From assembly GCF_010668395.1 (NCBI RefSeq), contig NZ_WUEY01000016.1, positions 62,001-126,000 on the forward strand: DNA of 64,000 nucleotides, given 5' to 3'. Made by a program: the position numbers and the translations under genes. Source of the stretch: Martinezella lusitana. GTDB lineage: Bacteria; Pseudomonadota; Alphaproteobacteria; Rhizobiales; Rhizobiaceae. The notes beneath the pieces were generated by a model. It made no database searches. It saw nothing but the letters and a program-made list of their open reading frames with translations, and had not been told where the DNA came from. Positions 8,772 to 17,274 of this stretch are shown piece after piece (the stretch's first letter is position 1; every line of letters starts with the position of its first letter).

Positions 8772-9695
8772 TCATGTTGTCCAGGACTCTCGTTCCTCGA
8801 TCGTCTGCATCAGGAGCGCCGCCGCGCTCGAAATCTGTTCATGGCGCGAATGGCAAAGCGCAAGGATCGGCGTGCGTAAGACAGCATCGGAAAGCGGAAC
8901 GAAGCATAGGCTGCCATCGGTGATCTCCGTTGCGACATCCTGCCTGCTGAGGACCGTAATGCCGACGCCCTGCGCAACCAACGACTTGATCATGGCGATA
9001 TTATTCGACGAGAGTGGCGCATCGACGCGCAGGCCGGTCGAGGTTTCGAGCACACGAAACAATTCGGCGACCTCCAGCGGTTCGGACGGCCTGATGACGG
9101 CCTCTTGCGAGAGATTGCTGAAGCGCAGGCTGATCTTTCCCGACAATGCGTTCTCGGGTAGCATGACGACGCCAACGGGATTTTCGCGAAACGCCCGGAC
9201 GACGATGTCCCTGGACGACTGCGGGTTCAACAACAGTCCAATATCGAATTCGCCCCGAGCGACGGCTTCTCCGATCTCGTCATTGGGCAATACGCTGATG
9301 TCCAGCGCAATCCCCGCATAGCGCCTACGCATTTCAGCGATAACTGCGGGCAGGAAACCGCGTACCGTCGCTTCGATCGCCGCTATGCGCACATAGCCTC
9401 GACGCAGGCCCGAGAGATCGCCGATCTGCTCTTGTATTCTTACGAAATCCCGCCGCCAGTCGAGCGCGCCCCGAAGCAGCAGTTCACCCGCCGCAGTCAG
9501 CCGCATGCCGCTCGGCAATCGGTTGAAGAGCGGCACGCCCAACCCCTCTTCCGCCGCGAGAATCTGCCGGTCGATGGCCGAGGCAGAGACGTTCAAATGC
9601 TCGGATGCCCTGCGAACTGAGCCGACCCGAGCGACCTCTACGAAATAAATCAACATCCGAGAATAGGGCTGCATCGCGCGTTCTCTTTTTTGCAT
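8772..9695 (-). CDS. LysR-family transcriptional regulator
   Basis: About 300-307 residues. N-terminal winged helix (MLIYFVEVARVGSVRRASEH, then LNVSASAIDRQI) and C-terminal periplasmic-binding-like effector domain (GYVRIAAIEATVRGFLPAV onward). ATG 9674 (MQPYSRML) fits the family better than ATG 9695. It is divergent from the Rieske oxygenase operon at 9746 and shares its roughly 50-70 bp upstream region, so it is the likely regulator of that operon, with the substrate or an intermediate as inducer (inference). The effector is unknown. Confidence 0.9.
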   Translation of the reverse strand: MQKRERAMQPYSRMLIYFVEVARVGSVRRASEHLNVSASAIDRQILAAEEGLGVPLFNRLPSGMRLTAAGELLLRGALDWRRDFVRIQEQIGDLSGLRRGYVRIAAIEATVRGFLPAVIAEMRRRYAGIALDISVLPNDEIGEAVARGEFDIGLLLNPQSSRDIVVRAFRENPVGVVMLPENALSGKISLRFSNLSQEAVIRPSEPLEVAELFRVLETSTGLRVDAPLSSNNIAMIKSLVAQGVGITVLSRQDVATEITDGSLCFVPLSDAVLRTPILALCHSRHEQISSAAALLMQTIEERESWTT

Positions 9696-9745
9696 TCACT
9701 CATGCGAAACATGATGTTTGAAGTTTACGTCCGCGTCCAGCAACG

Positions 9746-10846
9746 ATGTATCCACGTGAATACATCGCCAGCATAGGATCGCCAGCCGTGAACATTCCGA
9801 CCCCGTCCGCTTCTTCGGATCTGCCCCGCAACTGTACCTTCGATGCCGATGACTGGCACATCCTCGCGCGGCACTGGTACGCCATAGCGCTTGTCCGGGA
9901 TGTGGAGGAAAGAGGCCTTGTGGGTGCGACCCTGCTCGACGAAAGACTCGTCGTCTACAAGGTCAATGACGAGATCGTCGTTGCCAACGATATCTGCACC
10001 CATCGCGGCGTGCCGCTGACCATGGGATCGAACGAGGATGAGAAGGGCGTGCGCTGTCGTTATCACGGCCTGCAGTTTGGCGCGCGCGGCAAATGCGTCA
10101 AGGTACCAGCGCATCCCGATAGTGCGATACCGGCGAAGCTCCATCTCAGATCCTATCCGGTGGTGCTGCGCTATGGCCTCGTCTGGACCTGCCTGCGCTT
10201 GGAGCAGGGAGAGAACGCCCCCAAGATGCCCTTCATGCCTCATTGGGACGAGGCGGGGTTCCAGAAGATCAACTGTCCCGCCTTCGATATATCAGGCTTT
10301 GCCGGCCGGCAGGTCGAGGGTTTCCTGGACGTGGCGCATTTCGCCTTTATCCATACCGAGACCTTCGCCGATCCGGACAATCCGGTAGTGCCGCCCTATG
10401 AAACGAAAGCGACCGATAGCGGCTTCGAGGCGGAATATTACAGCACCGTGGGCAATTATCCGCATGGCAAGCAGGCCGAGACGCCGAAGGATTTCCTCTG
10501 GCTGCGCCATTTCCGCGCCCATCTGCCGTTCACCGCGCATCTGACGGTGCATTTCCCGGAAGGCGGCCGCCTGTCGATCCTGAACGCCGCCTCGCCGGTC
10601 TCGGCGCGCAGGACGCGGCTGTTCGTGCCGATCGCTCGCAACTTTGATACCGATCGTCCCGTCCAGGAGGTCTACGACTTCAATCTCAAGGTTTTCCGCG
10701 AAGATGCGGAAATGGTCGAGCAGCAGAAACCGGAGAACCTGCCGCTCGACCCGCGCATGGAGGCGCATATTCCCGCTGATCGCAGCTCGATCAACTATCG
10801 CCGAGGGCTACGCGACATGGGCCTCAGCCACTTCTTCATCGCGTGA
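9746..10846 (+). CDS. Rieske non-heme iron oxygenase, catalytic subunit
   Basis: 366 residues. Rieske [2Fe-2S] ligands C84-x-H86 and C104-x2-H107 (CTHRG, CRYHG). Mononuclear iron ligands in FLDVAHFAFIHTETF (D195, H198, H203). The family hydroxylates or demethylates aromatic and related compounds in the cytoplasm using electrons from a reductase, here the next gene. Start ATG 9746 is assumed; GTG 9788 is an alternative and neither has a strong ribosome site. Length and the single large subunit resemble vanillate-demethylase-type enzymes, but the substrate pocket cannot be read, so no substrate is claimed. Confidence 0.88.
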   Translation: MYPREYIASIGSPAVNIPTPSASSDLPRNCTFDADDWHILARHWYAIALVRDVEERGLVGATLLDERLVVYKVNDEIVVANDICTHRGVPLTMGSNEDEKGVRCRYHGLQFGARGKCVKVPAHPDSAIPAKLHLRSYPVVLRYGLVWTCLRLEQGENAPKMPFMPHWDEAGFQKINCPAFDISGFAGRQVEGFLDVAHFAFIHTETFADPDNPVVPPYETKATDSGFEAEYYSTVGNYPHGKQAETPKDFLWLRHFRAHLPFTAHLTVHFPEGGRLSILNAASPVSARRTRLFVPIARNFDTDRPVQEVYDFNLKVFREDAEMVEQQKPENLPLDPRMEAHIPADRSSINYRRGLRDMGLSHFFIA

Positions 10847-11814
10847 GGCGAGAAATGGAACTCATGGTTTCCGCCATCCGCATCAATGGCGATGACAATC
10901 TCGATATCGAGCTGATGGATCCGAAAGGAGCGGAGCTGCCGGCGTACACGGCCGGCGCCCATATCGATATCCGCACGCCGGCTGGACAGCTGCGGCAGTA
11001 TTCGCTCTGCGGCCCGGCCGACGATCGCAGCGTCTACCGCATTTGCGTGCGGAGAGATGAAGCCTCCCGCGGCGGGTCCCGGTCGCTTCACAATGATCTT
11101 AGGGTACGGACAAAGCTCGATATCGGCGGCCCCCGTAATCTCTTCAGCATGCCCGAGGCGAAGCGCTACATCCTCTTCTCCGCCGGCATCGGCATAACAC
11201 CGGTCATCGCGATGGCGCGGACACTCTCGGCAGCTGAGGCGGATTTCGAGCTGCATCATTTCGAGCGCAGCCGTTCGCGCGTGGCCTTCCTCAACGAACT
11301 GACGGCGGGACCGTTGAAAACCGCGGCCACGCTGTATCTCGGAGAGGAGGGCGAAAGCTTCCGCGAGACCGTACCGCCTTGCCTTATTTCATCCGATCCG
11401 GATGCGGCCGTGATCGCCTGCGGCCCGAACGGCTTCCTCGATCTACTCGTCCTTCGCCTCGCCGATGCCGGATGGTCGCCCCACCAGTTTCACTCCGAAC
11501 GCTTTCGGCCCGAAGCACTTAAGTCTGCCGACGTAGCCAACGAGAAGGATGCCTTTCAAATCCGGCTCGCCTCTTCCGGTCAATCTTTCACGGTCGGATC
11601 GGAAGAAACGATTGCAAACGTCCTCCTCGCCAACGGCATCACAATCGATCTCTCCTGCGAACATGGTATGTGTGGCGCATGCCTCACCCGCGTGCTCGAG
11701 GGGGAGCCCGATCATCGCGATATCGTGTTGAGCGCTGCCGAAAAAGCGACGGGAGATCAGATGACGATTTGCTGTTCTCGATCCCGATCCCCGGTGCTGG
11801 TTCTCGATATCTGA
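10843..11814 (+). CDS. Flavin/ferredoxin-type oxygenase reductase (VanB-like)
   Basis: Overlaps the oxygenase stop (GTG 10843; ATG 10855 also possible), so the two are coupled. Order of domains: flavin-binding barrel (RQYSLCG near residue 48), NAD-binding domain (ILFSAGIGITPVIAMA), and a C-terminal plant-type [2Fe-2S] ferredoxin with CEHGMCGACLTRVL plus a downstream cysteine in ICCSRS. It passes electrons from NAD(P)H through flavin and the 2Fe-2S centre to the Rieske subunit. The layout is that of class IA oxygenase reductases such as VanB. Confidence 0.9.
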   Translation: MRREMELMVSAIRINGDDNLDIELMDPKGAELPAYTAGAHIDIRTPAGQLRQYSLCGPADDRSVYRICVRRDEASRGGSRSLHNDLRVRTKLDIGGPRNLFSMPEAKRYILFSAGIGITPVIAMARTLSAAEADFELHHFERSRSRVAFLNELTAGPLKTAATLYLGEEGESFRETVPPCLISSDPDAAVIACGPNGFLDLLVLRLADAGWSPHQFHSERFRPEALKSADVANEKDAFQIRLASSGQSFTVGSEETIANVLLANGITIDLSCEHGMCGACLTRVLEGEPDHRDIVLSAAEKATGDQMTICCSRSRSPVLVLDI

Positions 11815-11909
11815 ATGTCGGTACATGGTGGGTATGTATTTGATCGACTGCGAGATAGCATTCCCGACGAATGAGGCTGCGTGGTCCAAGCTCCACTCAA
11901 TCCATTTCG

Positions 11910-12461
11910 TCAATGACCGCCGTCGCGAATGCCAAACGTCCGTTGCCGAGACAACGGACTTGTCCATATCTCTTTTTCTGAATCGCAAGCAAGCAGATCA
12001 TACCACGGCCTGAAGAGTTCAGGATCGATCTCTTCGAAGCGCCAACCGTCATCGGGCTCATGATCGGCGACAAGATCAGCGATCTGCGTTTGCAAATCCG
12101 TGTGGCTACGACGCTGAAGGTCTCCCATCAGTGCCGCGGTGACATAGGTCGGCGCTGTACGGCTCCGATGCGGCATCTGGAAAGCGCGCCATGTACCTGC
12201 ATGGCGACACATGAGCGCTGGGCCGTTGATGACGATGGTTGCCGGTGTTCTGTCGTCATCGATTGCATTCGTGACAACGTTCTGCCGTGCGAGATGAAAC
12301 TCGACTGCCTCTGCAGATACAAGGTCATCTCGAAACGTCAAAGAGGCTTGCGCGACCAATGGCCTCGCTTTGCCGTTGATCGCAATCGCCGCGAACGGGA
12401 ATGTCTCGGTCAGACATCGCAACGCTGTAGAGTCGGTTTGCTCAATCTGAGTATGGTGCAT
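11910..12461 (-). CDS. PaiB-like FMN-binding protein (tentative)
   Basis: Start taken at ATG 12461 (MHHTQIEQTDSTALRCLTE), where similarity to the PaiB/FMN-binding split-barrel family begins; the frame is open to 12515. The segments LTETFPFAAIAINGKARP and APTYVTAALMGDLQ sit where PaiB proteins carry their FMN-contact strands, and ADLVADHEPDDGW resembles the following helix. The C-terminus past LLACDSEKEIW does not match the family, so this end may be altered. The family is described as flavin-binding regulators or reductases. Assignment is by weak pattern resemblance only. Confidence 0.45.
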   Translation of the reverse strand: MHHTQIEQTDSTALRCLTETFPFAAIAINGKARPLVAQASLTFRDDLVSAEAVEFHLARQNVVTNAIDDDRTPATIVINGPALMCRHAGTWRAFQMPHRSRTAPTYVTAALMGDLQRRSHTDLQTQIADLVADHEPDDGWRFEEIDPELFRPWYDLLACDSEKEIWTSPLSRQRTFGIRDGGH

Positions 12462-12582
12462 AAGTTTGGCTATCCTCACCAGGCACATCTTCGTAAGCCT
12501 TGATTGCCGTTGCAATTTTGCCTAGCCGAGAAAAAGCGAAACCGCCAGCCTCGTCCATGTACGAGAAGTAGGCATCAAAGGG

Positions 12583-13410
12583 ATGGAAATGCGCAAATCG
12601 TTTCGACTGATCACATCGCAGGGCCGCATCAGCGACAGGACACCTCGTGCCATTGCCGGGGCCAGAGCGACCTCGGATCTTCTGGCCGAGGCACTGTCGT
12701 TGCAGGCGGAACTGATTGGTTTGCCAGACGAGGCCTGTATCGACGACTGGAGCGCCAGTCTGCCAGCTGCCGAGAAGACACTGAACAAACTGCGTGCGGC
12801 GGTTCTCGATGCGATCGGTGAGGGTATTGCGCCGTTACTTGCCGTCAACACCTGTTCTGGCAGCCTCGCGACATTGCCGGCTGCGGTAACTGCGATTCCG
12901 GATCTGAAGATCCTCTGGATCGACGCCCACGGGGACTTCAACACGCCCGAAACCACCGGTTCCGGCTACCTGGGCGGAATGGTGCTGGCTGCCGTCTGTG
13001 GGCTTTGGCAGAGTGGTCACGGTGCGGACGTAGACCCCACGCAAATTATCATCGCCGGAATTCGCGATATCGACGAGCAAGAACGGCGACTTCTCGAAGT
13101 AGCGGGGGTTAAGCTTCTGCCACCGTCCTCGACAAACGCGGAAGCCGTCCTGCCGCTTCTTGGCAATAGCCCGGTCTGGATCCACGTCGACTGGGATTCG
13201 CTGGAGCCTGGCCATGTGCCTGCGGCCTACAAAGTGCCAAATGGGTTGATGCCGAGTCAGCTTCGTGCGCTGTTCGAGGCAATCCCGCCTGAACAGATCG
13301 CTGGGATCGAATTTGCTGAATTCGAGATCCAGGACGATGAAGAGGAGCGAGCGCAAGCGCTCGCCGTGCTGTCTGATGTCATCGAGCCTCTGTTGGTTCG
13401 TCGGGCTTGA
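12583..13410 (+). CDS. Arginase/agmatinase-fold protein with atypical metal site
   Basis: Ureohydrolase fold of 275 residues. DAHGD (near residue 113) and HVDWDSLEPG (near 204) supply the DxHxD and DxD metal ligands of arginase, agmatinase and formiminoglutamase. The first motif, normally GGDHS with a metal-binding His, is replaced by VNTCSGSL, putting a cysteine at or next to the ligand position, as in the GGDCS subgroup of arginase-like proteins. Activity on arginine is therefore not assured. The 3' end overlaps the convergent cyclotransferase-like gene by about 30 bp. The initiation codon may be ATG 12583 or ATG 12589. Confidence 0.75.
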   Translation: MEMRKSFRLITSQGRISDRTPRAIAGARATSDLLAEALSLQAELIGLPDEACIDDWSASLPAAEKTLNKLRAAVLDAIGEGIAPLLAVNTCSGSLATLPAAVTAIPDLKILWIDAHGDFNTPETTGSGYLGGMVLAAVCGLWQSGHGADVDPTQIIIAGIRDIDEQERRLLEVAGVKLLPPSSTNAEAVLPLLGNSPVWIHVDWDSLEPGHVPAAYKVPNGLMPSQLRALFEAIPPEQIAGIEFAEFEIQDDEEERAQALAVLSDVIEPLLVRRA

Positions 13411-13741
13411 GGTAAACCCAGGCTTTCGTGCCGGATTTCAAGGTCACTTCGATGCGCGTGTAATCCGCTACTTCGTATTCGTCGGCCGCGGCTAGCTCAT
13501 CCGCAGTGATCTGAAAGAGCTTCCCGGATACCTCGTCCTCCGAATCTTCCGATGGCATAACGATCGGGTGGAAGCGCTCGCCGCTTTTAGCGAGGACGTC
13601 GCGGTCGGTGATCTCGACCATCTCCTTACGAAATCCGATCATGGCGTCGTCGACGCCTTGGAGTAGCCTGCCAAAGGATGCCTTCTGCACCTCGGGATAT
13701 TGCAGGGTGCCGTAAGAAAACAGAAAGACGGTGTCGGACAA
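13379..13741 (-). CDS. Gamma-glutamylcyclotransferase-like (AIG2) protein
   Basis: 120 residues with the family signature FSYGTLQ near the N-terminus (substrate loop YGxL) and the acidic segment DEYEVADYTRIEV, whose glutamate corresponds to the usual catalytic position. The fold is a small cytosolic beta-barrel; members act on gamma-glutamyl amines or peptides, but many have unknown substrates. Convergent with the arginase-fold gene, the two 3' ends overlapping. A decayed relative of the same family lies at 30884-31272. Confidence 0.85.
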   Translation of the reverse strand: MSDTVFLFSYGTLQYPEVQKASFGRLLQGVDDAMIGFRKEMVEITDRDVLAKSGERFHPIVMPSEDSEDEVSGKLFQITADELAAADEYEVADYTRIEVTLKSGTKAWVYLKPDEPTEAR

Positions 13742-13804
13742 TCTAGGCTCCTTGCTGCATCGTTCTAAATGTGGCCCTAAGAGTCACATTTATTCTCCTC
13801 TTAC

Positions 13805-14526
13805 TCAACCGAGCGTAATAGGTTCAGGCACTGTCTTGCCAGAGTCAAGCCTGCTCGATGGGCAGGTGAAGAGCTCGGCGACATTGACATATGCAGGCAC
13901 CTGCGTTGGGAAGAGGGTGGCCGCAACGATGTCACCGGCTTCCAGGAAGCGGACCTGTGGACGGTAGGCATCCAACATCTGCCGGCGATCTGGACTGGTT
14001 GCCTGCTCAGGCGGCTCTTTTGCAATCCCACCCGGCTGGATGCACGTGACGCGGATGTTGTGCTGCTTGCCGACTTACATGCGAACACCGTGCGGCCGGC
14101 AAACGAGGAGGTGTTGAGGATATGGCCCGAATGCTGCTTGATCATATGCGGCAGAACGGCGGCGGCGGTATTGAGCACGCCCTTGACGTCGACCATCCTG
14201 TTCCATTCGTCGGCCTTGCGGTTTTCGACAAGCGAGACCGGCATGATACCGGCATTGTTGAAGAGGATATCGATTGAACCGTAGGTGTCGAGAAGCGTCT
14301 TCACGCCGGCTTCAACGGAGCGTAGTTCGGCTACGTCAATCTCGAGAGCGAGCGTCTGCCCGCCTTTGCGTTCGATCTTGTCCTTCAGCACTGCCAACCG
14401 CTGCGTGCGCCGTGCGGTGATACCGACCTTGACGCCGCCGGCAGCCAGATCGAGGGCGGCGAGAACGCCAACGCCGCTCGATGCGTCGGTGATCAGCGCG
14501 ATTTTTCCATTGATGCTCATTGTCAT
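13805..14526 (-). pseudogene. SDR gene, active-site segment deleted and frameshifted
   Basis: Starting near ATG 14526/14520 (MSINGKIALITDASSGVG) the N-terminal half of a classical SDR is intact: cofactor loop, NNAG, LNTSSFAGRTVFA. At about 14070 homology jumps to the -1 frame at GKQHNIRVTCIQPGG and continues to VAELF and a TGA at 13805-13807. The 20-25 residues that should lie between, including the YxxxK catalytic pair, are missing. The product cannot be a working SDR. The cofactor loop is also odd (TDASSG instead of TGASSG). Confidence 0.8.
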
Positions 14527-14548
14527 TCTACCTTTCGGCTTCTCAGGC

Positions 14549-14785
14549 CTAGTCCGTTGGAAGGACGACGATTTCGATGATGGCGACACGCCGTTGATTG
14601 GTGACGATGAAAGCCACGGCTTCGGCGATGTCCTGCGGATGCATCTGCTCCATCTCGCCGAACATGCTGGTCAAGCCTTCCCACTGCCCGGCCTTCTGAT
14701 CGAACAGGTCGGTGGCTGTCGCGCAGGGCTCGATGACCGAGAAGAGGATCGAGCGCGTTGGTGAACTCTTGCCGCCAGGCTTCAA
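14549..14785 (-). pseudogene. C-terminal fragment of a second SDR gene
   Basis: The frame contains VIEPCATATDLFDQ and ends with VAIIEIVVLPTD, a typical SDR C-terminus (substrate loop through last strand). Upstream, around 14770-14800, an AWRQEFTNAL segment matching the preceding SDR helix is in another frame. Cofactor-binding and catalytic parts are gone. It lies head to head with, and overlaps the upstream region of, the AraC gene at 14842, so a rearrangement has probably joined them. Confidence 0.65.
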
Positions 14786-14841
14786 TGGCGGCCGTCGCGC
14801 CTCACAGGCCGCGTTGTAGATCGCGACCTGTGACCGAGAAG

Positions 14842-15675
14842 ATGTTGACCTTGCGGAGACTGTCGGCGAGCCTCGCGATGATCGTGCAGGGCAGCAAACG
14901 TGTCGTGCTTGGCGATGCGACCTATCTCTACGATGAATCCCGATTCCTGCTGACGGCGGTCAACCTGCCGACGATCACCCAGGTCCTCAAGGCGACGCCG
15001 GAGGAGCCCTATATTTCGATCGTGCTGAAGCTCGATCTCGTGGCGGCCAAGCAGATGATCGCCGACATAGACCTTGCTGATCCGGAAGGTGCTACGGCAG
15101 GCGCCGGAATGGCGACGGGACCGGCGACGGTCGCCCTCTTCAGCGCCCTGGCCCGCCTGATTGATCTTCTCGATACGCGGAGAGATATTCCGATCCTTGG
15201 CGGCCTCGTCCAGCGCGAACTCCTCTACAGGGTGCTGACGAGCCCGGCCGGCGCCCGGCTGCGGCAGATCGTGCGCCTCGGCACGCAAGGCAATCGCATC
15301 GCCCGCGCGATCGACTGGCTGCGCGACAATTATGCCCGGCCGCTGCGCATCGAGGAACTGGCGGAGATATCGGGAATGGGCGTTTCCACGCTTCACCATC
15401 ATTTCCGTCTCCTGACGGCGATGAGCCCGCTGCAGTTCCAGAAGCACCTGCGCCTGCATGAGGCGCGGCGTCTCATGCTGAGCGATGAGCTCGACGCAGG
15501 CAACGCATCGCTACGCGTCGGTTATGAGAGCGCCACCCAGTTCAATCGCGAATACCGCCGCCTGTTTGGTGCCCCGCCGATGCGTGACGTGAAGGCGCTC
15601 CGGCTGACCAATGCCGCCGAGCTTGGGAGCGCCACCGGGACGGCCGTGGCTCTAGCGCGACCCTTTTCGGGTTAG
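14842..15675 (+). CDS. AraC-family regulator, probably N-terminally truncated
   Basis: Matches AraC regulators with the AraC_N domain: SLAMIVQGSKRVVLGDATY, then MATGPATVALFSALARL, then two helix-turn-helix motifs (IEELAEISGMGVSTLHHHF; GNASLRVGYESATQFNREYR). ATG 14842 gives about 277 residues. Homologues usually have about 30 more residues before VQGSKR; here the upstream sequence is the decayed SDR fragment, and RRLSASLAMI looks like an altered join. The DNA-binding half is intact, so the protein may work. Such regulators usually control a divergent SDR, here decayed. Confidence 0.75.
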   Translation: MLTLRRLSASLAMIVQGSKRVVLGDATYLYDESRFLLTAVNLPTITQVLKATPEEPYISIVLKLDLVAAKQMIADIDLADPEGATAGAGMATGPATVALFSALARLIDLLDTRRDIPILGGLVQRELLYRVLTSPAGARLRQIVRLGTQGNRIARAIDWLRDNYARPLRIEELAEISGMGVSTLHHHFRLLTAMSPLQFQKHLRLHEARRLMLSDELDAGNASLRVGYESATQFNREYRRLFGAPPMRDVKALRLTNAAELGSATGTAVALARPFSG

Positions 15676-15736
15676 ATTTGCTTCAATCACCGTTGACATT
15701 GCCAGGCTATGAAACGGCCAGGTGTCATTTTGCCGG

Positions 15737-16330
15737 TTACCTCTCGGTTGCACCGGGCCATGTGGACAGGACAAGTTCGACGATCGCACGCAACGAGGTC
15801 CTGGAAGTTCCGGCCTTGGCTTGAACGCCCAAACCTTGATTGACCGTCATCAGGTAACGCGCCAGCGTCGCGCAATCGGTTGAAGGCGGAAGCTCTCCGT
15901 CCCGGACGCCGCGCTCGAATTTAATGCGCCACGCATCCTCGGTCAGCTTTTGCCGTGCGATCAACGCCTGACGGACAGGTTCGGCCTCGTCCGAACAGGC
16001 AAGCGTGCTGTTCATCACTGCGCATCCTCGACCGACGTCGCCTAGCGTCTGGACCTCGATTGCGCCCTCGAAAAAGCGCCGAACAGCAGCGTGGACCTTC
16101 GGCTCCGCGAGGGCTTCGCGCAAGTAGGTCATATGTTCGACGTCGTAGCGCTCGATCGCCTTGAAGAAAAGGGCCTCCTTGTTGCCGAAAACAGCATAGA
16201 GACCCGGACGCGCGACACCGGTCGCGCGGGTGAGATCCTCGAGCGAGGTTCCTTCGTAGCCTTTCTGCCAGAAGACCGCCAAGGCGGCTTCCAGCGTCCT
16301 GTCGACGTCAAATTCGCGGTGTCGTCCCAT
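15737..16330 (-). CDS. TetR-family repressor
   Basis: Start at MGRHREFD (ATG 16330), the usual N-terminus; the frame extends to 16570 without signals. 197 residues. Helix-turn-helix at 25-50 (TSLEDLTRATGVARPGLYAV, then FGNKEALF). The C-terminal ligand domain resembles the TetR_C group that follows FFKAIERYD. Divergent from two SDR genes; the intergenic region holds a 9+9+9 palindrome (16390-16416), the likely operator. Expected role: repression of the SDR pair and possibly itself until a ligand binds (inference). Confidence 0.9.
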   Translation of the reverse strand: MGRHREFDVDRTLEAALAVFWQKGYEGTSLEDLTRATGVARPGLYAVFGNKEALFFKAIERYDVEHMTYLREALAEPKVHAAVRRFFEGAIEVQTLGDVGRGCAVMNSTLACSDEAEPVRQALIARQKLTEDAWRIKFERGVRDGELPPSTDCATLARYLMTVNQGLGVQAKAGTSRTSLRAIVELVLSTWPGATER

Positions 16331-16389
16331 CACAACCTCTTTCGATACCGACCAGTATAAAAAGCTTGACGACAAATGTCCAGATAGAG

Positions 16390-16416
16390 TACCGAACGAT
16401 ACTATACCGTTCGGTA
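16390..16416. promoter_or_regulatory. Probable TetR operator (perfect inverted repeat)
   Basis: TACCGAACG at 16390-16398 and its exact reverse complement CGTTCGGTA at 16408-16416, separated by 9 bp. It lies 60 bp upstream of the TetR start and 35 bp upstream of the SDR start, where it would overlap divergent promoters. ACCGAACGGT-like boxes are typical TetR sites in front of SDR genes. Confidence 0.75.
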
Positions 16417-16450
16417 TTGAAATGGCGTGTTCGCCGCTGAAGGAGCAATC

Positions 16451-17230
16451 ATGGTCGATCATCCCGAAACATCGAGTACCTCTCTTTCCGATAAGGTCGC
16501 GCTCGTGACCGGTGCCGCGCGAGGAATCGGCGTCGAGATCAGTCGCGAGCTCGCGAAGCTCGGCGCTCATGTCATTGTCGCCGCACGCGATCTGGTGAAA
16601 GCGGAACAGGTTGTCTCCGACCTCCGCGACCGCGGCGGCCTGGCTTCAGCGCTGAAGCTCGATGTCACCAACGAGGCGGATCGCAATGCGGCCTATCATT
16701 CGATCGAGGCGGCACACGGCAAGCTCGACATCCTGATCAACAACGCCGGCATCCTGCTCGACAGCCCCGATGGTGGCACGCCGGCGCCTCGGCAACCCAG
16801 CGTGGCATTGCCAGAAGTGCTGCGCGACACGTTCGAGGTGAACTTCTTCGCGCCCATCTTTCTGACCCAGTTGCTGCTGCCGCTGCTCACGCGGTCGGAC
16901 GCGCCGCGCGTCGTCAATGTGTCCAGCATCCGGGGTTCGCTCGCGCACCTCTCCGATCCAACCTCGCCGGTCTATCCGGTTCGTGCACTCGGCTATGACA
17001 CGTCCAAGGCGGCACTGAACGCTTTCACGATCCTGATCGCAGAGGAACTGCGCGGCACGCCGATCAAAATCAACGCCATTCACCCGGGTTGGGTGAGAAC
17101 AGAGATGGGTGGCGAAGACGCGCCCGTCGGCCTTGAGGAGGGTGCCCGCACGGCCGTCAAATACGCCACGCTCGGTGAAGACGGTCCGACCGGCAGTTTC
17201 TTCTTCCTCGACGAGCGGCTGCCATGGTGA
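16451..17230 (+). CDS. Short-chain dehydrogenase/reductase (TetR-controlled)
   Basis: ATG 16451 follows GAAGGAG; the frame is open to 16427. About 259 residues: TGAARGIG cofactor loop, DVTNEAD acidic site, NNAG, NVSSI serine, YDTSK catalytic pair, and IHPGWVRTEMGG. The insertion between NNAG and the serine, and the ending FFFLDERLPW, resemble carbonyl-reductase-like SDRs (C-factor/CBR1 type). First gene of a two-SDR operon under the palindrome at 16390. Substrate unknown; reduction of reactive aldehydes or quinones is possible. Confidence 0.88.
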   Translation: MVDHPETSSTSLSDKVALVTGAARGIGVEISRELAKLGAHVIVAARDLVKAEQVVSDLRDRGGLASALKLDVTNEADRNAAYHSIEAAHGKLDILINNAGILLDSPDGGTPAPRQPSVALPEVLRDTFEVNFFAPIFLTQLLLPLLTRSDAPRVVNVSSIRGSLAHLSDPTSPVYPVRALGYDTSKAALNAFTILIAEELRGTPIKINAIHPGWVRTEMGGEDAPVGLEEGARTAVKYATLGEDGPTGSFFFLDERLPW

Positions 17231-17274
17231 GGCGCGGCCCTGACAACGAATCCCAATCAACGAGAGATTTTAGA

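Noticed and set aside
7981..9321. 446-codon plus-strand open frame
   Set aside because: It overlaps the AraC gene in another frame and the LysR gene antisense, is Arg/Ser-rich and has no domain. It is a GC-driven shadow.
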